Shown here: positions 5,849-10,522 of the stretch, one piece after another | Position numbering within the stretch: position 1 is the stretch's first letter | Layout: every line of letters begins with the position of its first letter | Assembly (NCBI GenBank): GCA_031267345.1 | Contig: JAIRZG010000205.1 | Span: forward strand, 1 to 10,522 | Direction: 5' to 3' | Origin: Zoogloeaceae bacterium | Lineage (GTDB): Bacteria > Pseudomonadota > Gammaproteobacteria > Burkholderiales > Rhodocyclaceae | Length of the DNA: 10,522 nt | Translations under genes and position numbers: made by a program | The notes under the pieces: model-generated | The model's input: only the letters and a program-made list of their open reading frames with translations | What the model was told of the DNA's origin: nothing | The model's database searches: none

Positions 5849-5902
5849 CTTCTTGGGTCAGAGCCGGTAACGCCGGACAATCCTGACCCAGGGAGTTTTT
5901 TT
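5849..5902 (+). promoter_or_regulatory. Structured metK leader: SD-sequestering helix followed by T7 (candidate attenuator/riboswitch platform)
   Basis: Bases 5849-5861 (CTTCTTGGGTCAG) can pair along their whole length with 5883-5895 (CTGACCCAGGGAG). The core TGGGTCAG/CTGACCCA is perfect Watson-Crick, and the outer five pairs include two G-U wobbles. The outer pairs cover the metK Shine-Dalgarno GGGAG (5891-5895). The enclosed 21 nt contain a small CCGG-TAACG-CCGG hairpin (5864-5876). Seven T residues (5896-5902) follow the helix, and then the ATG. This is the layout of an intrinsic terminator fused to a ribosome-binding-site sequestrator. An alternative upstream hairpin, AAGCG (5838-5842) with CGCTT (5847-5851), would compete for the anti-SD strand. 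I recognise no known SAM or SAH riboswitch consensus in it. Confidence 0.6.
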
Positions 5903-7063
5903 ATGAGTGCATACCTGTTTACTTCGGAGTCCGTCTCCGAGGGCCATCCCGACAAGGTCGCCGATCAGATTTCCGACGCCATTCTCGACGCCATTCTGAC
6001 CGAAGACAAAACCGCCCGCGTCGCCGCCGAAACCCTGTGCAACACGGGGTTGGTGATTCTCGCGGGCGAAATTACCACCCGCGCTAATGTCGATTACATT
6101 CAGGTCGCGCGCGACACCATTCAGCGCATTGGCTATGACAGCACCGATTACGGCATTGATTACAAAGGCTGCTCCGTGCTGGTCGCCTATGATCGGCAAA
6201 GCCCCGACATCGCCCAGGGCGTAGACCACGCCCACGATGATCCATTAAACCAGGGCGCGGGCGATCAGGGGTTGATGTTCGGCTATGCCTGCCGCGAGAC
6301 GCCGACCTTCATGCCCCTGCCGATTTATCTTGCGCACCGCCTGGTCGAACGGCAAAGCCAGTTGCGCCGCGATGGACGCCTGCCCTGGCTGCGACCGGAC
6401 GCCAAATCGCAAGTCACCCTGCGCTACGTGGATGACAAGCCGGTCGCCATCGACACCGTGGTGCTGTCCACCCAACATGCCCCCGACATCGCGCTGGAAG
6501 CCCTGCGCGAAGCCGTGGTGGAAGAAATCGTCAAACCGGTGTTGCCGAAGGAACTCATCCGGGGCGAAATCAAGTATCTGGTCAATCCTACGGGGCGCTT
6601 TGTCGTCGGCGGCCCGCAAGGCGATTGCGGCCTGACCGGGCGCAAGATCATCGTCGATACTTACGGCGGCGCGGCTCCGCACGGCGGCGGCGCGTTTTCC
6701 GGCAAGGACCCGTCCAAGGTCGACCGTTCCGCCGCCTATGCCGCCCGCTATGTCGCCAAAAACATCGTCGCCGCCGATCTGGCGGAACGCTGTCTGGTGC
6801 AGCTTTCTTACGCCATCGGCGTCGCCGAGCCGACTTCCATCATGCTGGAAACCTTTGGCACGGGCAAAATCAGCAACGAAAAACTGACGGCGCTGGTGCG
6901 CGCGCATTTTGACCTGCGCCCGAAAGGCATCGTGCACATGCTGAATCTCCTGCGTCCCATCTACGAAAAAACCGCCGCCTACGGTCACTTTGGCCGTGAC
7001 GAACCGGAATTCACCTGGGAAAATACCGACAAGGCCAGCACGCTCGCCGCCGCCACTGCGTAA
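5903..7063 (+). CDS. metK: S-adenosylmethionine synthetase MetK
   Basis: MetK makes S-adenosylmethionine from methionine and ATP, releasing phosphate and pyrophosphate; it is a cytoplasmic tetramer. From the ATG at 5903 it has 386 residues, close to E. coli's 384. Motifs seen are FTSESVSEGHPDKVADQ (6-22) with His15 and Asp17 at the ATP/Mg site, the methionine-loop region GAGDQGLMFGY (118-128), 'DGRLPWLRPDAKSQV' (157-171), and the P-loop-like GGGAFSGKDPSKVDRS (261-276). The C-terminus FTWENTDKA is also typical. The same frame is open upstream to an ATG at 5741, but that extension has no MetK homology and would include the structured leader. GGGAG at 5891-5895 is the correctly spaced ribosome-binding site. 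The gene stands alone on the plus strand, divergent from the acyltransferases and convergent with maf. The leader suggests feedback regulation. Confidence 0.99.
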   Translation: MSAYLFTSESVSEGHPDKVADQISDAILDAILTEDKTARVAAETLCNTGLVILAGEITTRANVDYIQVARDTIQRIGYDSTDYGIDYKGCSVLVAYDRQSPDIAQGVDHAHDDPLNQGAGDQGLMFGYACRETPTFMPLPIYLAHRLVERQSQLRRDGRLPWLRPDAKSQVTLRYVDDKPVAIDTVVLSTQHAPDIALEALREAVVEEIVKPVLPKELIRGEIKYLVNPTGRFVVGGPQGDCGLTGRKIIVDTYGGAAPHGGGAFSGKDPSKVDRSAAYAARYVAKNIVAADLAERCLVQLSYAIGVAEPTSIMLETFGTGKISNEKLTALVRAHFDLRPKGIVHMLNLLRPIYEKTAAYGHFGRDEPEFTWENTDKASTLAAATA

Positions 7064-7114
7064 CCGTCCTGAAGCAGGCTATGGATTACACCGGCATACT
7101 GTGGGACTGAACCT

Positions 7115-7726
7115 CTAAAAACGATAGCCTGCGGCTTGCAGCAACAGGCCAGTTTCGCACAGCGGCAGTCCCATGATGCCGGTGAAGCTGCCGCTGATGT
7201 GTTCGACAAACAGTCCCGCGCCGCCCTGAATGCCGTAGGCTCCGGCCTTGTCCATCGGTTCGCCGCTTGAAACATAGCGGCGGATTTCGGCTTCCTCCAG
7301 CGGGCGAAAGCGCACCACGGAGGCATGGACGAGAACGCGCGTCTCTGCGCCAGAGGATACGGCAACGCCGGTCAATACCCGGTGACTGCGACCGGAAAGC
7401 CGTCGCAGGATGGCGAAGGCGTCGTCCTGATCCACGGGTTTGCCGATGACGCAGCCATCGACTTCCAGCATGGTGTCGGCGGCAAGGATGATGCGCGGCG
7501 CGAGTTTGCGGCGGGCAATCAGGCGGACGCCGTGTTCGGCCTTGGCCTGGGCGAGGCGCAGGACACAGGCGTCGGCGGTCTCGCCGGGGTGGGGCGTTTC
7601 GTCGACTTCCGGATCGGCGCGCGCGTTGGCGCGAAAGCAAAGGATGTCGAATGAGACGCCGATTTGGGCGAGCAATTCGCGCCGACGCGGACTGCGGGAA
7701 GCAAGGTAAATACGCTGCGGATTCAT
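7115..7726 (-). CDS. maf: Maf/YhdE-type nucleoside triphosphate pyrophosphatase
   Basis: Maf proteins hydrolyse non-canonical or excess nucleoside triphosphates to monophosphates; the YhdE type prefers dTTP/UTP and modified pyrimidines. From the ATG at 7726 the protein has 203 residues. It shows the N-terminal phosphate-binding motif YLASRSPRRRELL (7-19), AADT with the catalytic-type Asp84, GKPVD (95-99), 'RLSGRSHRVLTGV' (109-121) and 'EPMDKAGAYGIQGGAGLFV' (156-174). The DKAGAYGIQG sequence points to the YhdE rather than the YceF (m7GTP) subgroup. An in-frame GTG at 7741 would add five residues and overlap rlmH; neither start has a strong Shine-Dalgarno. It is the last gene of the rsfS-rlmH-maf cluster, the usual order in betaproteobacteria, where rng often follows. 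Here the next gene is metK, convergent. Confidence 0.94.
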   Translation of the reverse strand: MNPQRIYLASRSPRRRELLAQIGVSFDILCFRANARADPEVDETPHPGETADACVLRLAQAKAEHGVRLIARRKLAPRIILAADTMLEVDGCVIGKPVDQDDAFAILRRLSGRSHRVLTGVAVSSGAETRVLVHASVVRFRPLEEAEIRRYVSSGEPMDKAGAYGIQGGAGLFVEHISGSFTGIMGLPLCETGLLLQAAGYRF

Positions 7727-7733
7727 GGTGATG

Positions 7734-8204
7734 TCATTCACGATGATAAGGATGGTTTTTCAACAGGCTGATGGCGCGATAGATTTGTTCACAGAGCAGC
7801 AGACGGGCAAGGCCGTGCGGCAGGGTGAGGCTGGAAAGACGCAGCAGGTCATCGGCTTCCATTTTCAGTTCGGCGTCGAGGCCGCCCGCGCTGCCGATCA
7901 GGAGCGCCGTGTCGTCGCCCGTCCGCATCCATTCCCGTAAGGCGTCGGCGAGTTGCCGGGTGGTAAGGTCGCGTCCCTTTTCGTCCAGCGCGATGACGCG
8001 TTGTCGCGTCGCGCCCAGGACTTGCCGGATACGGATTTTTTCCGCTGCCTGAATTTGCGCGCGGGTCTTGCTGCCGCCAGGTTCGGGTTTGATTTCAACA
8101 ACGCGGGCGGCGAGTTCGCGCGGCAGTCGTTTCAGATATTCATCGCAACCCGCCCGCACCCAGTCCGGTTGTTTATGCCCCACCGCGACAATCGCCAGCC
8201 TCAT
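7734..8204 (-). CDS. rlmH: 23S rRNA (pseudouridine1915-N3)-methyltransferase RlmH
   Basis: RlmH is a SPOUT-fold enzyme that methylates pseudouridine 1915 of 23S rRNA in the assembled 70S ribosome, using SAM. The 156-residue length equals the family norm (155 in E. coli). Features seen are the start MRLAIVAVGH, 'IALDEKGRDLTTRQLADAL' (71-89), the SAM-binding glycine loop LLIGSAGGLD (101-110), and the knotted C-terminus 'LTLPHGLARLLLCEQIYRA' (127-145) ending NHPYHRE. The open frame continues upstream, but only through rsfS. The ATG at 8204 overlaps the rsfS stop as ATGA, so translation is probably coupled; CAGG-rich repeats just upstream supply the Shine-Dalgarno. The glycine loop reads GSAGG where many homologues have GGADG or similar. 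Confidence 0.97.
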   Translation of the reverse strand: MRLAIVAVGHKQPDWVRAGCDEYLKRLPRELAARVVEIKPEPGGSKTRAQIQAAEKIRIRQVLGATRQRVIALDEKGRDLTTRQLADALREWMRTGDDTALLIGSAGGLDAELKMEADDLLRLSSLTLPHGLARLLLCEQIYRAISLLKNHPYHRE

Positions 8205-8554
8205 CCCCTGATTCCTGATCCCTGGCCCCTGCTCCCGGAACCCCAGAGTTCTTCCAGATTGTAGAAGGCGCGCACGGTGGGTTGCATCACATGCACCACG
8301 ATGTCGCCCAGGTCGACCAGCACCCATTCGCCGTTTTCTTCGCCTTCCACGGAAAGCACCTCGCCGCCTGCCGCGCGCACCTTGTCGGCGACATTGCGCG
8401 CCAATGCGCGCACCTGACGACTGGAATCGCCGCAGGCGATGATCAGCCGCTCGAAAAGGTCGGTGAGGCGGGCAGTATTGAGGATTTCAACCTCTTTCGC
8501 CTTGATGTCTTCCAGCGCGGAAACGGCGATTTTTTGCAATTTGCGAAGTTCCAT
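8201..8554 (-). CDS. rsfS: Ribosomal silencing factor RsfS
   Basis: RsfS (YbeB/Iojap) binds ribosomal protein L14 and blocks joining of the 50S and 30S subunits when nutrients are scarce. The 117-residue protein shows the family landmarks LRKLQKIAVSALEDIKA (3-19), 'CGDSSRQVRALA' (41-52), 'GEWVLVDLGDIVVHVMQP' (75-92) and 'YNLEELW' (98-104). It is longer than the 105-residue E. coli protein because of a Gly/Ser/Arg tail (105-117) encoded by a 7-bp tandem repeat at the junction with rlmH. In most proteobacteria nadD lies directly upstream; here the upstream gene is an unrelated membrane protein. No Shine-Dalgarno is obvious before the ATG at 8554. A good promoter lies at 8584-8612. Confidence 0.97.
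   Translation of the reverse strand: MELRKLQKIAVSALEDIKAKEVEILNTARLTDLFERLIIACGDSSRQVRALARNVADKVRAAGGEVLSVEGEENGEWVLVDLGDIVVHVMQPTVRAFYNLEELWGSGSRGQGSGIRG
8203..8238 (-). repeat. 7-bp tandem repeat at the rsfS/rlmH junction
   Basis: On the plus strand the units are ATCCCCTG, ATTCCTG, ATCCCTG, GCCCCTG and a degenerate CTCCCGG. On the coding strand this is repeated CAGGRAT-like heptamers. It encodes the extra C-terminal tail of RsfS and brings Shine-Dalgarno-like CAGG sequences up to the rlmH ATG. Confidence 0.65.
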
Positions 8555-8583
8555 GAGGCGGCGGCGAAAAATAAGGTGACGCG

Positions 8584-8612
8584 ACTATAGGCGAGGAAGC
8601 CGCTTGTCGCAA
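8584..8612 (-). promoter_or_regulatory. Sigma70-type promoter for rsfS-rlmH-maf
   Basis: On the minus strand TTGCGA (complement of 8607-8612) is followed after exactly 17 bp by TATAGT (complement of 8584-8589). It is 30 bp upstream of the rsfS ATG, implying a short leader of about 20 nt and a transcription unit separate from the membrane-protein gene. Confidence 0.6.
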
Positions 8613-8619
8613 ACCGGAT

Positions 8620-9372
8620 TCAGGCGTGTTCCGAAATATGCGCGCGCTTTTCGGCGGGGAAAAAATCCTGATACAGGACGCAGAGAAAGCAGAGGTGCAA
8701 GGCGGACCCGATAATCATGATGAAGCCAGCCAGCGACGCGGACAGATTCACGTTGACGATGGGGAACAGGGCGATCAGGAAAAACAAACCCAGCGTCAGC
8801 GCGTTGAACATCAGAAAAACCAGCAGAACGTCGCGCCAGTTGCGTCCGATGGCGACAAAGTTGAAAAACAGCGCCTTGCCGATGGAATAACGCCGCCAGA
8901 CAATCAGCATGGGGGTGAACCACTGCGCCATGAAAAATGGAATGAACAGCAACAGCAGACGCAGGGCGGGCGCGCGGTATTCTTCTCCGCCCATGCGCAG
9001 GAAGTCAGGATTACGCTGCAACAGTCCGTAGATGAATTCGGGATCGATCTGGGTGAGCAGACGCAACGCCAGGGCCGCATAGCACAGCAGCAACAACGCC
9101 AGACCCGCGAGCGGCAAAAAGCGTTCCCGCACGGGGCGAACGACATCCATGAGGGAAGGACGCGGACTGAGCGCCAGATTCGCCATGCTGACGACCAGAC
9201 AGGCCCAGAGCAGATGCGGCAGCAGGTGGCCGACATAGGGCGCATGGCGGATTTCCAGCGCCAGCAGAAAAAAGCACATCATCGCCGTCAGGAGCAAAAA
9301 GGATCTTTGGGCGAACAGGCGGAAGGTGGCGCAAAACCAACGCCAACTGCGGCGGGGCGAAAAAACGGACAT
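8620..9372 (-). CDS. BPSS1780-family-like multi-pass membrane protein
   Basis: A 250-residue, strongly hydrophobic protein with about six membrane segments (near 25-41, 48-68, 86-104, 136-158, 182-206 and 213-236). The stretch WFTPMLIVWRRYSIGKALFF followed by NFVAIGRNWR (151-180) matches the conserved core of the uncharacterised BPSS1780 family of betaproteobacterial inner-membrane proteins, which typically have 'KALFFSF' and 'RNWRAF' in this place. The N-terminus SWRWFCATFRLF also fits. Function is unknown for the family. The start at 9372 has an AGGAGA site (9383-9388) at a slightly long spacing of 10. It is upstream of rsfS on the same strand, occupying the place where nadD is usually found, but a promoter lies between them. 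I recognise the family from its motif pattern only. Confidence 0.75.
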   Translation of the reverse strand: MSVFSPRRSWRWFCATFRLFAQRSFLLLTAMMCFFLLALEIRHAPYVGHLLPHLLWACLVVSMANLALSPRPSLMDVVRPVRERFLPLAGLALLLLCYAALALRLLTQIDPEFIYGLLQRNPDFLRMGGEEYRAPALRLLLLFIPFFMAQWFTPMLIVWRRYSIGKALFFNFVAIGRNWRDVLLVFLMFNALTLGLFFLIALFPIVNVNLSASLAGFIMIIGSALHLCFLCVLYQDFFPAEKRAHISEHA

Positions 9373-9558
9373 GCGGCGAAGGTCTCCTGTGAATGCTGAA
9401 CGTCTACGAAAATATCACGGCAGGCGGCATAAAACGCGGCAAAAAAGTATTGGAAACAGCACGACGAAACCCGGTCCCGGACTACACAGCCCTCCACGAA
9501 ACGAAAGATCTGGGCGTGGTTGAAACAACATGGGCATGATTTTGGCCTTGAAGATTGC
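9373..9558. other. Intergenic region at the edge of the accessory segment
   Basis: This 186-bp stretch separates the membrane-protein gene from the end of the resolvase pseudogene. I found no gene, clear terminator or second Tn3 inverted repeat in it. It should contain the promoter of the membrane-protein gene and probably the left boundary of the acquired DNA, but neither can be placed with confidence. Confidence 0.5.
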
Positions 9559-10144
9559 TCACGGTACAGGACGCGGCGCTGCCGCATCCTCTGTGGGTTT
9601 TAACATCCGTTGCAACGTGGTTCGATGAACGTTCAACAGCGCGGCCACGTCGCCGACGCCGCGACCAGCGGCCAAAAGTTCCCGCGCGTGGCTCATCTGT
9701 TTGCTGGACAGTATTGGACGGCGACCAAACTTGACGCCGCGCGCCCTGGCTGCGATACGGCCTGCTTCGGTGCGCTCCACGATCAGGCTGCGCTTGAATT
9801 CCGCGATGCCAGCAAAGATGGTCAACACCATGCTGTCGGCGGCGCTGGTCGTATCTGCCCACGGCTCGGCCAGGCTGCGCAAGCCAGCGTCCTTCGCCTG
9901 TAGCTGTTCGGCGATGTCCAGCAGATCGCGGGTGTTACGGGCCAACCTGTCCAGTCGCGTGATGATCACCACGTCGCCCGACCGCAGGTAATCCAGCATT
10001 TTCGCAAGTTCCGGCCGATGCGCGTGTGCCGATGATTTTTTCCGCAAAGATGCGGGTACAGCCCGCTGATTCAAACTGTGCCCGCTGGATGGTCAGGTCT
10101 TGGTCGTCGGTTGACACTCTGGCGTAACCTATTGACGATGTCAT
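9559..10144 (-). pseudogene. Tn3-type serine resolvase (TnpR-like), frameshifted
   Basis: Two overlapping minus-strand frames together make one resolvase of about 195 residues. The first frame (from the ATG at 10144) gives 'IGYARVSTDDQDLTIQR' with nucleophile Ser11, and runs well to 'EKIIGTRA' near 10021. The second frame picks up with 'HRPELAKMLDYLRSGDVV' from about 10020, then 'ITRLDRLARNTRDLLDIAEQ' with the catalytic arginines. It continues through 'SLAEPWADTTSAADSMVLT', 'GIAEFKRSLIVERT' and a C-terminal helix-turn-helix (KQMSHARELLAAGRG...LNVHRTTLQRML). Going from one frame to the other needs a net +1 shift (one extra base or two missing bases) between about 10020 and 10041, where a run of six T (10036-10041) is a plausible slip site. 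Resolvases recombine two res sites to resolve transposition cointegrates. The catalytic Ser and Arg residues are split between frames, so the gene is probably dead, unless this is a sequencing error. Confidence 0.85.
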
Positions 10145-10148
10145 AGCA

Positions 10149-10186
10149 GAGGTCGTTTCAAAAAACGGAAAACATTGTACGTCAAA
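10149..10186 (+). repeat. Tn3-family (Tn21-like) 38-bp terminal inverted repeat
   Basis: Beginning GAGGTCGTTTCA and continuing AAAAACGGAAAA, this matches the Tn21-type 38-bp transposon end as I remember it at about 28 of 38 positions, including the TCGT-TCA-AAAACGGAAAA core and the inner ACG...AA. By that match the outer tip is at 10149 and the interior of the element lies to the right, towards the toxin gene. The resolvase start codon is only five bases outside the tip. The partner end is not in this window. Confidence 0.6.
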
Positions 10187-10202
10187 CTTTTAGCATAGAA
10201 GC

Positions 10203-10475
10203 CTATTCGTCAAATACATCAGAATGGGCGCCAGTTCGCGCAAGGTGCAATTCGTCGTCCTCAACGCAGTAAATCAGCAACCAATCTGGCTCAATGTGGG
10301 CATCACGAAAGCCTATCCATGCGCCTTTCAGCGGATGGTCGCGGTAGTGTGCGGGCAATGGCTGCTCGTTGAAAAGCAAGTCCAGTAGAACACGCAATTT
10401 GCCCATATCCTTGCCGCGTTTTCCGGCTTTCTTCACGTCGCGTTTGAACTGCCCGCTGAGTCGTGGAATCAGCAT
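10203..10475 (-). CDS. yafQ: YafQ-family type II toxin (mRNA interferase)
   Basis: A 90-residue RelE/ParE-superfamily toxin of the YafQ class, a ribosome-dependent mRNA endonuclease neutralised by its DinJ antitoxin. All the residues used by E. coli YafQ are present at a constant offset of three: His47 (in 'DHPLKGAW'), His60 ('RDAHIEPDW'), Asp64, Trp65, His84 ('RTGAHSDVF') and Phe88. The length is close to E. coli YafQ, so the toxin looks intact. The start at 10475 shares one base with the stop of the upstream frame (TGATG), the classic antitoxin-toxin arrangement, implying coupled translation and repression by the antitoxin complex from a promoter outside the window. Its neighbours are a Tn3-type end and a resolvase, so it is probably a transposon passenger or a stabilising module. 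Confidence 0.93.
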   Translation of the reverse strand: MLIPRLSGQFKRDVKKAGKRGKDMGKLRVLLDLLFNEQPLPAHYRDHPLKGAWIGFRDAHIEPDWLLIYCVEDDELHLARTGAHSDVFDE

Positions 10476-10522
10476 CAGATACCCAAATCCTTGTACAAGG
10501 CGTCGGCGCTTTCGTACCTCTT
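10475..10522 (-). CDS. DinJ/RelB-type antitoxin, C-terminal end only
   Basis: Fifteen codons and a stop read KRYESADALYKDLGI on the minus strand, in the frame that ends one base into the toxin start codon (TGATG). The ending 'ALYKDLGI' resembles the C-terminal toxin-binding tail of RelB/DinJ antitoxins. The N-terminal DNA-binding part lies outside the window. The call rests mainly on its position immediately upstream of a YafQ toxin. Confidence 0.75.
   Translation of the reverse strand, partial: KRYESADALYKDLGI

Noticed and set aside
5741..5902. Longer MetK start at 5741
   Set aside because: The extra 54 residues have no MetK homology, the universal FTSESVSEGHPDK start fits the ATG at 5903, and GGGAG is correctly spaced for 5903.
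5788..5902. Known SAM-I, SAM-II, SAM/SAH or SAH riboswitch in the metK leader
   Set aside because: I could not match any remembered consensus core; only the SD-sequestering helix is supported.
5743..5955. Longer N-terminus for the acyltransferase (to 5955)
   Set aside because: It would run antisense through the metK leader and 5' coding region; the family N-terminus begins at 5742.
7064..7114. Bidirectional terminator between metK and maf
   Set aside because: Only a 4-bp stem (CCTG-AAG-CAGG, 7068-7078) without a T-run is present.
10020..10041. Programmed frameshift in the resolvase
   Set aside because: The required shift is +1 (or -2) with no standard slippery site, and serine resolvases are not known to use one; an indel is simpler.
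1..10522. CRISPR array, rRNA, or retron/phage-defence gene cluster
   Set aside because: No regularly spaced direct repeats, rRNA signatures, reverse transcriptase or defence domains were seen, apart from the toxin-antitoxin pair and the macro-domain gene.

Overview
The window looks like a chromosomal segment of a GC-rich betaproteobacterium. The evidence is the TPR gene-lolB-ispE order, a pair of LpxL-type acyltransferases divergent from metK, an rsfS-rlmH-maf cluster and a BPSS1780-type membrane protein. A Rhodocyclales-like host would fit, but I cannot fix the genus from sequence alone.

Left part, plus strand (1-2944): the 3' end of a TPR-protein gene overlaps lolB (outer-membrane lipoprotein receptor) by 4 bp. 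lolB overlaps ispE (isoprenoid precursor synthesis), and ispE runs 43 bp into a macro-domain gene (ADP-ribose chemistry). These four form a tightly packed operon. About 240 bp without a recognised gene follows, holding two adjacent perfect palindromes.

Middle, minus strand (3189-5742): two LpxL/HtrB-family acyltransferases for lipid A or lipid acylation, then a GNAT acetyltransferase. The acyltransferases are separated by 288 bp that contain no credible gene. That gap holds two copies of a composite palindromic element in inverted orientation, a strong G-quadruplex motif and a separate short hairpin.

metK (5903-7063, plus) is divergent from the acyltransferases. Its roughly 110-nt leader ends in a 13-bp helix that buries the Shine-Dalgarno sequence. 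Seven T residues and then the start codon follow directly, so the structure could act as an attenuator or translational switch. This is the best candidate in the window for an undescribed regulatory element.

Right part, minus strand (7115-9372): a BPSS1780-like membrane protein, then rsfS, rlmH and maf, with a good sigma70-type promoter just before rsfS. RsfS silences ribosomes, RlmH methylates 23S rRNA using the SAM made by MetK, and Maf cleans up non-canonical nucleotides. nadD, the usual neighbour of rsfS, is not beside it. A 7-bp tandem repeat forms the rsfS/rlmH junction.

Right edge (9559-10522): an accessory region with a frameshifted Tn3-type serine resolvase, a Tn3-family (Tn21-like) terminal inverted repeat abutting it, and a YafQ-type toxin with the end of its antitoxin running off the window.
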